This document shows positions 10,085 through 20,437 of a stretch of 64,000 nt of DNA, in pieces. The position numbers were made by a program, and so were the translations under genes. This stretch comes from Symbiodinium natans (taxonomy: Eukaryota; Sar; Dinophyceae; Suessiales; Symbiodiniaceae): positions 1 through 64,000 of the forward strand of contig CAJNDS010002308.1 in NCBI GenBank assembly GCA_905221605.1, read 5' to 3'. The number at the start of each line of letters is the position of its first letter. Within the stretch, counting starts at the first letter, position 1. Under the pieces are notes generated by a model. That model was not told the origin of the DNA, did no database searches, and saw nothing but the letters and a program-made list of their open reading frames with translations.

Positions 10085-10279
10085 ATACACCCTAAACGGC
10101 AACCCGGCACTCGAAAACGCTGCGCTCCAGACCTGCCGTCCTACAGCCCCAAAAACCTCAAAACCCGAAACCCTAAAGCGCCTAGACTAAATGAGGGTTT
10201 CGGAAATAGGGGTACACCTTTTAGACCCCAAATAGAACAGACTCCCGACAAGAGGGACCCCCAAAAGGGTAAACTCTAA
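10085..10279 (+). other. 64-codon open segment without ATG
   Basis: An open frame from 10085 to TAA (10277-10279) crosses a diverged telomere-like stretch and a unique island. Its length is near what random sequence can give, and no family is recognised. This is recorded because the 300 bp region otherwise has no feature. Confidence 0.15.
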
Positions 10280-10402
10280 ACGCTAAACCCGAAGCTCTAA
10301 GCCCTCAACCTAAACCCTAAACCCTAATCCTAAACCCGCAAACCCCCCAAACCCCTCAACCCCCTCAACCCTCCAGCCCAAGAGCCTCGTCATGAGACTG
10401 GC

Positions 10403-10590
10403 ACTTGGAAGATCCTGGTACTTACTAACCAATTATAGCTATACTTACAAGGTTTAGGGTTCAGGGTTTAGGGTTTAGGGTTTAGGGTTTAGGGTAACTG
10501 TACTTACAACCATATTGGGGCACTTAAGGGGCTTATAAGTGGTTTATAAGTACAGTTCGAATTGGTGAATAAGTACCGTGAACCTCGAAG
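10403..10590 (+). mobile_element. Family C element interrupted by TTTAGGG repeats
   Basis: The ends are an inverted pair (CACTTGGAAGATCCTGGTAC at left; GTACCGTGAACCTCGAAG at right). The middle carries the shared motif GGGGCACTTAAGGGGCTTAT. Bases 10451-10495 are TTTAGGG/TTCAGGG units that the copy at 31.8 kb lacks at this site, so the repeats were inserted into a pre-existing element. Confidence 0.75.
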
Positions 10591-11225
10591 CAGGAGCCGG
10601 GTGGCCCCGGCAGTGGACAGGCGGGTCGGATGCCGGGGCTTAGGTTTAAAGTTGAAGGTTTAGGGTTCAGGGGCTTTGGGTTCAAGGTGTAGGGTTTTGG
10701 GTTTAGGGTTTCGGGTTTAGGGTTTAGGTTGTAGGGCTTAAAGTTTTTTTGGGGTCCAGGGTTTAGAGGCTTTGGGTTCAGGGTGGGGTTATAAAGTGAA
10801 TCTAAACACACCCCTCCCCCAAACAAAAAGCACAAAATAGCAGGGAATAAAGGCACTACTGGGCATCTAACTTCTAGGTGTGTTGCTGAGGAACGTGGGA
10901 CATTTGTGGGCTGTTCGTTTTGTAGGGCTTTCTCTCCTCAGAAGGTTCAGGGCTTAGGGGGAGATAGATCGACGGGTAGAAAGACATGTATACAGAGGTG
11001 TGCGTAAAGAAATATCTAGACACATACCTAAAGTTCGCAAACTATTTATATATAGATATGTATATGTATATGTATATGTATATATATATATATATACATG
11101 TATACAAGTTTGTGCAGACATACTCATTCATGTTTGGAGCTTTTTGCGTGCTTTGGGTTCAAGGTTGCTTTTGTCAGTGCTTGGAGACAGAGAATGCAAG
11201 GCTTCATGCCTTCGGTGTCTGTTGT

Positions 11226-11315
11226 TTAGGGTTTAGGGTTTAGGGTTTAGGGTTTAGGGTTTAGGGTTTAGGGTTTAGGGTTTAGGGTTTAGGGTTTAGG
11301 GTTTAGGGTTTAGGG
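11226..11315. repeat. (TTTAGGG)n array
   Basis: About twelve clean units, preceded by a TATG microsatellite (11040-11100) and an unassigned 120 bp island. Confidence 0.95.
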
Positions 11316-11330
11316 ACCCCAAACCTGTGA

Positions 11331-11453
11331 AATCTTGACAGACGGGTTCTTTTTGTTTTTGATGATTTTCATGCTTCAAGGTCAGCTCTTGTCAATCCGG
11401 GCTTGCGCCCCTCAATCTTAGCCATGGCTCCGAAACCTCGCAAGCAACCCTAG
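11331..11453 (+). CDS. 40-codon open segment (weak)
   Basis: A frame follows a TGA at 11328 and ends at TAG 11451, including a short ATG-initiated tail. A second frame is also open over most of the same bases, so the reading is ambiguous. No family is recognised. Confidence 0.2.
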   Translation, partial: NLDRRVLFVFDDFHASRSALVNPGLRPSILAMAPKPRKQP

Positions 11454-11796
11454 ACTCTTCATATCCCGAAACCCCAAACCATACACCCCTTAACCCCTAA
11501 GCCCTTCCCGAATTAGACCCGAAACCCTAAACCCTAAACCCTAAACCCTAACCACTCTTTCAGCTGAAGGGTTTGAGGGCGAAGGGTGAAGGGTTTTTGG
11601 GATGTGGTTCCTTCTCCGAACCCGAGAGTGAGCTCATAGCCACCCTGTCTCTGTGTGTGTGTGTGTGTGTCTGTGTGTGCGAGCTCTTTTTCCCTTTTGG
11701 GGTTCTGTTCCCTTTTAAGCCCCTTGAAACCAAGAAAGAGTACATGTGCAAACTTAAACCCTGAACCCCGAACCCTGAACCCTAAACCCTCTTCAG

Positions 11797-11911
11797 GGAC
11801 CAAGGGGCTTAGGTAGTGTGGGTCCCATGGGTGAGGCCGGTCAGACGACCACGCGTGCACAGAAATCGACGGCAGTTGCCACCACAACGCCGCGAGCTGA
11901 AGTTGGGCTAA
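11797..11911 (+). CDS. Candidate exon after CTTCAG
   Basis: CCCTCTTCAG provides an acceptor-like AG at 11795-11796, and a frame starting at 11797 is open into the next telomere-like block. The peptide is rich in Thr and Ala (for example TTTRAQKSTAVATTTPRAEV). No family is recognised. The bases before the AG are telomere-like, so an intron would consist of that repeat. Confidence 0.3.
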
Positions 11912-12482
11912 ACCCAAAACCCGAAACCCAAACCCTAAGCCCTAAACCCTAAACCCGAAACGCTGAACCCTAAACCCGAAATCCTCAATCCTAAACCCTT
12001 TCCCGGACACGTGCCCTGCTGCTTTTCACCTAGGTTCCTTGAGAAACCAAGATTTCAAATTAGGATTTAACCCCAAACCTCAAGTTAGACCTTAAACCTT
12101 CAACCCTGCCAAAACCCAAAACCGAAAACCCTAAACCCTAAACCCTAAACCCTAAACCCTAAACCCTAAACCCTAAACCCTAAACCCTAAACCCTAAACC
12201 CTAGAGCCCTAAACGTTAAGCTACGAGGCTGCACCTTGCATATCTATTGGGCCTAGTAGGAGAGTAGGTAACCTTTTTGTGGTAGTATATAAGATATATA
12301 TATATATATATTTGTGTATATATATATATATATCTCAAAAACCCCTTATAATCCCAAAGGTTAACCTTTAATTCCCCCAGGTTACTGGACAACTAAGTGA
12401 GGCTCTGTTGAGATCTAGTTGCGTGTGCGTGTGTGATTCTGTCCCTAGCACTTTTCTCCAGGGAATCTGGCACCCAACTCCT

Positions 12483-12620
12483 AAACCCTAAGCCCTAAGC
12501 CCTAAACCCTAAACCCTAAACCCTAAACCCTAAACCCTAAACCCTAAACCCTAAACCCTAAACCCTAAACCCTAAACCCTAACCCTAAACCCTAAACCCT
12601 AAACCCTAAACCCTAAACCT
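12483..12620. repeat. (CCCTAAA)n array
   Basis: About nineteen units with one shortened heptamer, followed by a G-rich tract and TATG-type microsatellites to 12770. Confidence 0.95.
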
Positions 12621-12919
12621 GTTTTGTGAATGCCTGGCTACGTTTGGGGGGGGGGAGGGGGGTAAACGCGCGCGTATGTCGAACCTCAGAGGCACATAGA
12701 CGCAGTATGTATGTATGCACGTGTGAATGTATTTGTGTGGGTATAATATGTATATATATATATATATCTGCATTTGTATCTTTACAGAGCTAATGATGGG
12801 AGAAATTATATTAATAAGCCCCTGATCAAATCACCCTTTATTCAGGGATGAGGGGGAGCTATGTCCTCAGGGGTGCAGTAGTTTAAGTCTGGGGAACACA
12901 CACACACACACATTCACAT

Positions 12920-13030
12920 ACTAGGATCCAGAGTAGGTGGTTATTTCCTTTTTGGGGGTTTAGGTTCCCTTGGAAGCCCCTTGAAACCAAAAGGGTCACC
13001 CTTTCTATTCGTGGGTCACCCTTTGGTCTA
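12920..13030. mobile_element. Family I element, diverged copy
   Basis: The left end ACTAGGATCCAGAGTAGG and the interior GGTTATTTCC match the copies at 25.8 and 39.7 kb. The right end is worn. A related fragment lies at 11685-11745. Confidence 0.5.
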
Positions 13031-13102
13031 TGTTGTATATAGCAAAATATCCACAAGCATGTATGAGACAAACCCTAATTCCTCACCTCCTCAAGCCTCA
13101 AC

Positions 13103-13139
13103 CATGAACCCAGAACAAGTAGCGTTTGGAGTTTATGGT
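13103..13139 (+). other. ATG segment with consensus splice donor
   Basis: ACCATGAACC opens a frame of twelve codons (MNPEQVAFGVYG) that reaches TATGGTAAGT, a consensus 5' splice site (GT at 13138-13139). If real, this is a first coding exon on the plus strand; the next exon is not identifiable. Confidence 0.3.
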
Positions 13140-13155
13140 AAGTACTTTCAAGATC

Positions 13156-13367
13156 TTTTGACTTAGTAAGGCGACTTCGTATCCCTTAGAAACTCGATTA
13201 TGATCCCCAAACCCTAAACCTTAAACCCTAAACCCTAAACCCTAAACCCTAAACCCTAAACCCTAAACCCTAAACCCTAAACCCTAAACCCTAAACCCTA
13301 AACCCTAAACCCTAAACCCTAAACCCTAAACCCTAAACCCTAAAACCTTACTAAGTCGAAAGAGCTC
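13156..13367. mobile_element. Inverted repeat pair enclosing a CCCTAAA array
   Basis: CTTTTGACTTAGTAAGG (13156-13172) recurs inverted at about 13349-13367 (CCTTACTAAGTCGAAAGAG). The telomere-like array 13207-13345 fills almost all the space between the arms, so either a hairpin-type element hosts the array or the array was inserted into it. Confidence 0.6.
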
Positions 13368-13416
13368 CCAAGCAGGGGCCCAGGGTCCTAGGAGGCGTTT
13401 AAGCACAAACCCTTTG

Positions 13417-13541
13417 AGTCATGGGTTCCCCTACTGCCCCCCTCCATACTACCCCCCTAGGTTCCCCCCCTTAAATAAACTTAAGTAGGCTTAGTTATCC
13501 CCAAATAGCCTTAATTAAGGGGGGGTAGGGGACCCATGAAA
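13417..13541. mobile_element. Family E element
   Basis: Inverted ends CATGGGTTCCCCTACTGCCC and GGGGGGTAGGGGACCCATGA bound a 125 bp sequence without coding capacity. The left 90 bp aligns with 30404-30497. Confidence 0.7.
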
Positions 13542-13864
13542 TAAAGGCCCCGAGCCCTCGAAGTCGTTTAAGGTCTGGATTGGCCAAGGATTTGGTTCGC
13601 CCTTCCCTGAATCCATCCGCTTGCAGCCGTTCCACCGACCCCTTTGCATCCCTGCAGCCGCAAACCCCCTCCAAATAACCATCCTCCAACCCCTCCTCCC
13701 ACCCCTACAAGCTACAACCTACAACCCACAACTGACAACCCACAAGCTGCAACCTGCAAACCTACAACCTACAACCTAAGCCTTCAACCCCGAAAGCCGA
13801 ACCGCAAGCCCGGAACCCCTGAACCCCTAGACCCTAGACCCGAAACAAACCCCAAGCTCTAAGC

Positions 13865-14085
13865 CCCTAGACCCTAAACCCTAAACCCTCAACCCTCAAT
13901 CCTCAACCCTCAACCATAAACCCGAAACCCGAAACCCGAAACCCTAAACCCTAAACCCCAAACCTTAAACCCTAAACCCTAAACCCCAAACCTTAAACCC
14001 TAAACCCTAAACCCTAAACCCTAAACCCTAAACCCTAAACCCTAAACCCTAAACCCTAAACCTTAAACCCTAAACCCTAACTAAG
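13865..14085. repeat. CCCTAAA array with CCCGAAA/CCTTAAA variants
   Basis: Mixed units follow a CCTACAA-type low-order stretch (13700-13790). Confidence 0.9.
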
Positions 14086-14272
14086 CTCTAAGCCCGAGGT
14101 TGGACTTGCTGAACTCGGCCAGTCAACTGCGGGCCCCGGCGGCACAACTTGTGGCTTCCTGTGCTGCTCCCCCCCCCCCCAAGGTGGGTTATTCAGGGTG
14201 TAAAGTTTAGGGTTTAGGGTTTAGGGTTTAGGGTTTAGGGTTTAGGGTTTAGGGTTTAGGGTTTAGGGTTCC

Positions 14273-14370
14273 TAGGGAGGATAAGGGGGTCCCTTCATAG
14301 GGTACCCCTTCTGAGCCCTCTTCTGGCTCTCTTAAGCAGTGACCTTATTCAGAGGGGACGAGGGTCTGTA
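14273..14370. mobile_element. Family D element
   Basis: GGATAAGGGGGTCCCTTC at the left end, an internal CCCTCTTCTGGCTCTCTTAA and a GACCTTATTCAGAGGGG block match copies at 27.5 and 44.5 kb. It abuts a TTTAGGG array directly on the left. Confidence 0.65.
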
Positions 14371-15206
14371 AGGGTTTAGAGTTTAGGGACGGGATTTGCA
14401 CCACACCTGTTGTTGGAGTTGGGCGAAGGCCTACGTGCAGAGACTGGCAGCGTCGGCGACGAGCCCCAAACCACACCCTAAACCACTAGAAGCGTCGTAT
14501 AAGCCTTCAGAGCCGCGTTTTTTTTTTGGATTTTGAACTCTCAGCTCTGACCTCAGGGTTTAGGGTTTAGGGTTTAGGGTTTAGGGTTTAGGGTTTAGGT
14601 TTAGGGCTTAGGGTTTAGGGTTTGGGGAGGCCTAAATCCTGGCTGCCTGACTTCCCTCGCCAGGTCTTGATCAGTTGCCTCAGCTTTCGTGCGGGCCTTC
14701 GTGATTGCTGCAAGACACTGGTTTGTTTGGTAGGGTTTAGGGTTTGGGGTTTAGGGTGTAGGGTTTAGGGTTTAGGCAATTCTGATCCTAAGCCCCATGC
14801 CTGAAAACCTTAATGGCGCCTCCACGAACTACCTCGGCTTTTCAAAGCCATTGCAGACGCCAAAACTTTAATGTAACGCTGGGGGCCGTAGGTGTTTTGG
14901 TGTCCACTTCGGCAGTCACCCTAAACCCTAAACCCACAAACTCTCGAGCCCCCCCATTCCCTAAATCCGAAACCCTAAACCCTAGACCCTAAACCCGAAG
15001 CCCCTCCAAACTCCCAAACCCAGTTCAGTGCAGGGTCATCGGGTGCCTTTATTTGATTGAAAACGTTGCTGGGCTTGCGATGCACTCCACACATTGTGCA
15101 CTTGCATTTTTCTTTTCGAGCGACAGGTTTAGGATTTAGGGTTTAGGGTTTAGGGTTTAGGGTTTGGGGTTAAGGGTTTGGGATTTAGGTTTAGGGTTTA
15201 GGGTGA

Positions 15207-15341
15207 CTAGCCATCAACATAGCCTCTCCACCTGAAATCCCTACGCCCCAGTATTTAGTCGAGGTGCCGCGTTACCGGGCTGGATCGGTTTTTGGTCATA
15301 GGAAAGTGCAGGGACTCGGGGTGTCGGGTTTTAGGGTGTAG
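15207..15341 (+). other. 44-codon open segment (weak)
   Basis: Open between TGA 15204 and TAG 15339, with a mixed-composition peptide. The reverse strand is also open for 28 codons, so coding status is undecided. It is typical of the 13.5-16 kb region, where islands of 100-150 bp alternate with short arrays. Confidence 0.2.
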
Positions 15342-16045
15342 GCTTAGTGATTCAAGCCCTAAACCCTAAACCCTAAACCCCTAAACCCTAAAACCCCAGG
15401 CCCTAAACCCCAGATCCCAAACCCCAAACCCTAGACCCTAAAACCTAAAACCTAAACCCTAAACCCTAAACCCTAAACCTTAAACCCTAAACCCTAAGTT
15501 CAGGGGTCTGCTTGACCCGAGGCATCTCAGCTCCCAAGAGTTTCGGTGCCCAGACGGGCATACTCAAGGTGCAAAGTTGAAGTCCGCACTTTCAGGATTC
15601 AGGGTTTGGGGTTTCGGGTTTAGGGTTTAGGGTTTAGGGTTAGGGTTTGGGGTTTGGGGATTAGGGTTTAGGGTTGAGGGATGGAGCAGCCCTAAACCCT
15701 AAATCCCAGAAGCCTGAATCCTATGCCCCATAGCCCTTACCAATCGCCAGGGCCATTCTGGGCTTTGGGTTTCGGCCCTAAACCCTAAACCCTAAACCCT
15801 AAACCCTAAACCCTAAACCCTAAACCCTAAACCCTAAACCCTCTGCCCTAAACCCTAAACCCTAAACCCCAAACCACAGCTCCGAACCCTGGAGCCAGCT
15901 TCCCAGAACCCTACTAGTACACCCGTGAGGGTTTAGGGGATTAGGGTTTTTAAAGGGCTTAGTTGAAGGTTTTAGGGTTTAGGGTGTAGGGTTTAGGATT
16001 TAGGGTTTGACCCCAAGACTTCCTGCTTCATCGGGAGCTCTGAGC

Positions 16046-16162
16046 ATGCAGGCTTCTGTGGGATTTAGGGATTTCAACTCATTCAGGAATGCCGTGTGTG
16101 ATGCTGCTTGTCACATCGGACACAACAGTGCAATGGGCAGCAGGTTTTGCTGCCGACCCTAA
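16046..16162 (+). other. Small ATG-initiated ORF (38 codons)
   Basis: ATG 16046 to TAA 16160, Cys- and His-containing (for example NAVCDAACHIGHNSAMG). It terminates in the adjoining CCCTAAA array. No family is recognised and it is short enough to be chance. Confidence 0.2.
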
Positions 16163-16591
16163 ACCTTAAACCCTAAACCCTAAACCCTAAACCTTAAACC
16201 CTAAACCTTAAACCCTAAACCCTAAACCCTAAACCCTAAACCCTAAACCCATTGATTCCCTGGCTGGCCAGCGAGCGCTGCATCCACCCTGCAATTATGG
16301 GCCTCCGAGCCTCCGACCCATTCTGGAAACCCGAAACCTCCAAACCCTAAACTTAGGGGAACCCTAAACCCTAAACCCTAAACCCTAAACCCTAAAACCT
16401 AAACCCTAAACCCTAAACTTAGGGGTACTTGGAAATAATTTTTAGTTGTTGGGTACTATAATTCCTAAGAAACAAGATTAACATTAGTTTTTGCTTGGGT
16501 TCCATGTTCAGTATAGCAAGCCCCTAACCACAAATTCACATGAATCCGGCATGGCGCAGGCAGTTGGGTAGTCTGATTGACCTTGAACGAT

Positions 16592-16745
16592 TACTGTTGC
16601 ATAAGAACCCCCTCTTCCGCCAAAACAAAACAAAATAATACTAATTCTTCCCTACAAGGATAAAAAACCAAGATAGTCATCCATATGTTGCCTCGTTAAG
16701 GAAGACTCTTTTAGTTTTGGGGGGTGGTTCTTAAGCAAATAGTAG
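16592..16745. mobile_element. Family H element
   Basis: TACTGTTGCATAAGAACCCC at the left and GGTTCTTAAGCAAATAGTAG at the right form inverted ends. The interior is A/T-rich. Related copies lie at 38.3 and 63.0 kb. Confidence 0.7.
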
Positions 16746-17035
16746 ACTAACAGTTTTCGGAAGCGTGAAGACGTTTTGTTGCCTCCGCACGACTTCCGGC
16801 AGCCTTTGACCCAGGAGTTGTATTGTGGTGTTGGTGGTGCTCTGCCAGAGGAAATCACCATGCTCATTGATGCGCCCGGAACAAACCTAAACCCTAAACC
16901 CTAAACCCTAAAACCTAAGCCCTGAGCCCTAAACCCTAAGCCCTAAACCCTAAACCTTAAACCCTAAACCCTAAACCCTAAACCCTAAACCCTAAACCCT
17001 AAACCCTAAACCCTAAACCCTACACCCCAGGCAGG

Positions 17036-17116
17036 GGCGTCTCGAAGATCCCTGTCCAGGCACTCCGTGATGGCATCGCCGCCTCCCTAGCCGTGAGCCC
17101 GGCCCAGGCATGGGGT
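17036..17116 (+). CDS. Candidate exon after AGGCAG
   Basis: The frame is open for 26 codons after an acceptor-like AGGCAG, with 19 of 27 third positions G/C. The peptide includes KIPVQALRDGIAASLAVSPA. It stands between a CCCTAAA array and a long TTTAGGG array. The opposite strand is open too. No family is recognised. Confidence 0.3.
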
Positions 17117-17780
17117 TTACGGTTTAGGGTTTAGGGTTTAGGGTTTAGGGTTTAGGGTTTCAGGTTTCAGGGTTTCAGGGTTTCAGGGTTTCAGGGTTTA
17201 GGGATTAGGGTGTAGGGTTTTAGGGTTTAGGGTTTAGGGTTTAGGGTGTAGGGTTTAGGGTTTTAGGGTTTCAGGGTTTAGGGTTTAGGGTGACGGGTTG
17301 AGGGTTTTAGGGGTTGAGGGGTTTAGGGTTTAGGGTGTAGGGTTTAGGGTTTAGGGTTCAGGGTTTAGGGTTTAGGGTTTTAGGGTTTAGAGATTTAGGG
17401 GTTTAGGGTTTTAGGGTTTAGGGTTGAGGGTTTAGGGTGTAGGGTTTTAGGGGTTTAGGGGTTTAGGGTTTAGGGTTTCAGGGTTTCAGGGTTTAGGGTG
17501 TAGGATTTTAGTAGGGTTTTGGGGTTTAGGTATTAGGGTTTCAGGGTTTAGGGTTTTAGGGGTTTATGGTTTTAGGGTTTAGGGTTGATGGTTTAGGGTG
17601 CACGGTTTAGGGTTTTAGTAGGGTTTTAGGGGTTTAGGGTTCAGGGTTTAGGGTTCAGGGTTTAGGGTTTAGGGCTTAGGGTGTAGGGTTGTAGGGTTTA
17701 GGGATTTAGGGGTTTGGGGTTTAGGGTTTTAGGGGTTTAGGGTTTAGGGTTTAGGGTTTTAGGGCGCAGGGTTTAGGGGC
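17115..17780. repeat. Degenerate TTTAGGG/TTTCAGGG array (0.66 kb)
   Basis: Continuous G-strand telomere-like units with many 1-2 bp indels. Long, old or error-prone compared with the pure arrays. Confidence 0.9.
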
Positions 17781-17821
17781 TTTGGGTTTTTTTAGGGGGC
17801 TGGGGCCTCAGGGAGCCCAAA

Positions 17822-18004
17822 ATGGTTCCGAGTGTTCAGGTCTTTGGTGGATTGGGGATTTTGGGGCCCCCCTCCCAACAGCAACAACAAGGGCACCCCA
17901 AGAATCGACGGCGTAAAGTAGTAGTGAATAGCTGGAGGCTTCCTAAAAGTGAAGGAATCCAGGCCCGAAACCCTAAACCCTCAGCCCTCAACCCTCAACC
18001 CTAA
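17822..18004 (+). CDS. Hypothetical 60-codon ORF
   Basis: It starts at ATG 17822, includes a run of five Gln followed by a basic stretch, and ends inside a CCCTCAA-type block, so its last ten residues are repeat-derived. No family is recognised. An intact gene is unlikely; an exon or chance ORF is more plausible. Confidence 0.25.
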   Translation: MVPSVQVFGGLGILGPPSQQQQQGHPKNRRRKVVVNSWRLPKSEGIQARNPKPSALNPQP

Positions 18005-18426
18005 ACCCTAAACCCCAAACCCCAAACCGCAAACCACAAACCGCAAACCGCAAACCATAACCTACCATCGGTCTTCGAACTTTAGTTAGGGTTTCGGCTT
18101 TCGAGACCAAAAGCCTTATACCCTATATGGCCTAAGCCCGAGAGCCTAAACCCTAAACCCTGAAACCTAAACCGTAAACTCTAAGCCCGAAACTCTAATC
18201 CCAAAACCCTAAACCCTAGACCCTAAACCCTAAACCCTATACCCTAAACCCTAAACCCTAAATCCCACGCGCGGGCCCTGGGAGGTGAACATTCTGAGTG
18301 TTAATGTACCCTCCGCCCACGAAGGCCGGAGTTCTTTGGGCCTCTCCTCCTGACTCGGATTTAGGGTTTAGTGTCTAGGGTTTAGGGTTTAGGGTTTAGG
18401 GTTTGGGTTAGTGTTTGGGGTTGCAA

Positions 18427-18578
18427 AAAAGAAGCTCAAACAAGTATATTTGTAAGGAGCCCAGTGCAGTTTGAAGCATTTTCCTTAAAGGGTTTTGGGC
18501 CCTCTTAAAGGGTTTTAGGGTTAAAAGAAGCTCAAACAAGTATATTTGGTGTTTTCCTTAAAGGGTTTTGGGCCCTCT
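18427..18578 (+). repeat. Local tandem duplication
   Basis: GAAGCTCAAACAAGTATATT plus the downstream TTTCCTTAAAGGGTTTTGGG occur twice (18427-18505 and 18533-18578). The second copy lacks about 25 bp between the two parts, giving a nested, partly deleted duplication. Confidence 0.85.
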
Positions 18579-18808
18579 GCTTGTGGATTCGTGCTCAGGG
18601 AATCAACGTTTAGGGTACCCAGACCATCCTGTGGCACAGCAGCCTACATGCCTCAACCCCCCCAAACCCTAAACCCTAAACCCCAAGCCCCAAACCCTAA
18701 ACCCTAAACCCTGAACCCTAAACCCTAAACCCTAAACCCTAAACCCTAAACCCTACACCCTAAATTTAAGAGCCTCCGGCTCAAGCCGCCGACCCCGCTG
18801 GAGCATAG

Positions 18809-18907
18809 TTGAAAGGTTTAAACGCGCTCGTCAGCTCAAAGGATGCCAAAAAAGTTGATGTGCTTGAGGTTTCGTTGGGACCCAAACAGGAGCTGAAGCC
18901 AGCTTGA
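18809..18907 (+). CDS. Coding-like island (weak)
   Basis: A 32-codon frame between TAG 18806 and TGA 18905 encodes a Lys- and Val-rich peptide (for example SSKDAKKVDVLEVSLGPKQE). It lies just left of the G-tract. The long minus-strand frame here is mostly polyproline from that tract. Confidence 0.3.
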   Translation: MKGLNALVSSKDAKKVDVLEVSLGPKQELKPA

Positions 18908-18934
18908 AGGCCAGGGCAGCCCCATCGATTGGTA

Positions 18935-19115
18935 GGGGGGGTGGGGGGGGGGTGGGGGGGGGTGTGGGGGGGGGGGGGGGGTGGGGGGGGGGGGTGGGGG
19001 GGGGTTGGGGGGGGGTGGGGGGGGGGGGGGGGCGGGGGGGTGGGGGGGGGGGTGGGGGGGGGGTGTGGGGGGGGGGGGGGCGGGGTGGGGGGGTTGGGGG
19101 GGGGGGTGGGGGGGT
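18935..19115. repeat. Extreme G-rich tract
   Basis: About 180 bp is almost entirely G broken by single T, C or TT, and could form many G-quadruplexes. A C-rich tract follows at 19205-19228. Poly-Gly and poly-Pro frames through it are artefacts. Confidence 0.95.
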
Positions 19116-19622
19116 AAGAGGGGTTTTTTCCAAAAGAGCCCCTATGCCATGTGCCAAAACGCCTATGGTCCAGCCTGTTCCTCCACAGAAAAGCTGGCGG
19201 GGTACCCCCCCCTACCCCCCCCCCCCCGCGTTTTGGGGGGGTAAGGAGGGAAAGAGGGAGGTTTTCACCTCCTTTTCCCATCCAACACGCCGCCAGGGTC
19301 GGCGGACCCTAAACCCTAAACCCCAAACCCCAAACCCTAAACCCTCAACCCTAAACCCTAAACACCAAACCCTAAACCCCAAAGCCCAAACCCCAAACCC
19401 CAAACCCTAAACCCTAAACCCCAAACCCCAAACCCTAAACCCTAAACCCACCCCAGACCCTCGACCCCAAACCCGGTTTTCTGCAGGTCTCGGGTATGCA
19501 TTTCCTGTGTTAAGGCTTCGTCCGCCTGCGAAGCTTCTACTCTGACAGCGTAGCGCTTAGGGCTTGAGTCAGTTAGGGTTTAGGGTTTAGGGTTTAGGGC
19601 TTAGGGTTTTGGGTTTAGGTTG

Positions 19623-19669
19623 CGGCATCTCATGTTCTACGGGCAGCGTTGGCTGGCCAAGCGACAGGT
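19623..19669 (+). other. Short open segment ending at CAG|GTAAGC
   Basis: A 15-codon open segment directly right of a telomere-like block ends at ACAGGTAAGC, a consensus donor (GT 19668-19669). It is a candidate internal exon whose upstream intron would be the telomere-like block. Confidence 0.3.
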
Positions 19670-19987
19670 AAGCACCACCCGCTTCTCTACCGGTTGGAAC
19701 GTGCGACCCTAACCCTAAACCCGCAGCCCAAACCCTAAGCCCTAAACCCTAAAGCCGAAGCCCTTCTCTGCTTCCTGTGACAAATTTGAGCCCTCCTTTT
19801 CCTGCACTTTCCCTTGGAAGGGAGCGCCCAAAAACCCGAAATCAGAAAGGAGCCTTCTGAAATCCGAAAGGTTTTAGAGGCCCCCAAGAGGAATCCGAAA
19901 GAGGAACCTGCATGCGGAGCCCTCAAGAGCAACCCTGAAGAGGAAGCCTGCTCTATACAAGGGAATTCCCAAAGAGAAATCCACTAG

Positions 19988-20437
19988 ATGAAGGTGGCAA
20001 GATTCGGAAGTCGGCTCAGGCGACCGGAAAAGTTGGAGTTCCGAAGTTGCACTTCGCCGGCTGAATTCCGAATTTGGTATCTTTCGGTCGCTTCACTTAG
20101 CCGCATTTCCGGATTTTGCCACTTTCCCGCTGAATCTCTTCAGCCGAGTTCCGAGCTAGTTTGGTACTTTTTGTGGCTTGATTTCCGAGTTCCGATGTTG
20201 CGTCTTAGTCTTTTCCGGTCGCCTGACCCAGCTAGAGTCTGTCTGAATTTTGGTCTGGATGCACTCAGCCGAAAAGTGTTCAAACTCGCAATTCAGTTGG
20301 GAAGAAACGACCAGTCTCGGAATTCCGCTGTTGACCGGAGAGGTGGCCAGATTCGCGAATTTGGTCAACAGGCGCAAAAGAAGGTCGGCATTCAAATGGC
20401 ATTGAAATTAATAATCAACAGAAACGCAAACATGTAG
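19988..20437 (+). CDS. Hypothetical 149-codon ORF
   Basis: This is the longest ATG-initiated frame in the window not made of repeats, starting right after a TAG. The region 19.74-20.5 kb is nearly free of telomere-like units. Against a gene: it overlaps a foldback structure (17 bp arms at 20016-20032 and 20211-20227) and repeated TTCCGA-type motifs, and a minus-strand frame overlaps it. The protein is basic, without a recognised domain. Confidence 0.3.
   Translation: MKVARFGSRLRRPEKLEFRSCTSPAEFRIWYLSVASLSRISGFCHFPAESLQPSSELVWYFLWLDFRVPMLRLSLFRSPDPARVCLNFGLDALSRKVFKLAIQLGRNDQSRNSAVDRRGGQIREFGQQAQKKVGIQMALKLIINRNANM

Noticed and set aside
18781-19410. Poly-Pro and poly-Gly ORFs of 87-168 codons
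   Set aside because: They derive from the G-rich tract; only a short non-repeat part near 18809-18907 is kept as a weak candidate.
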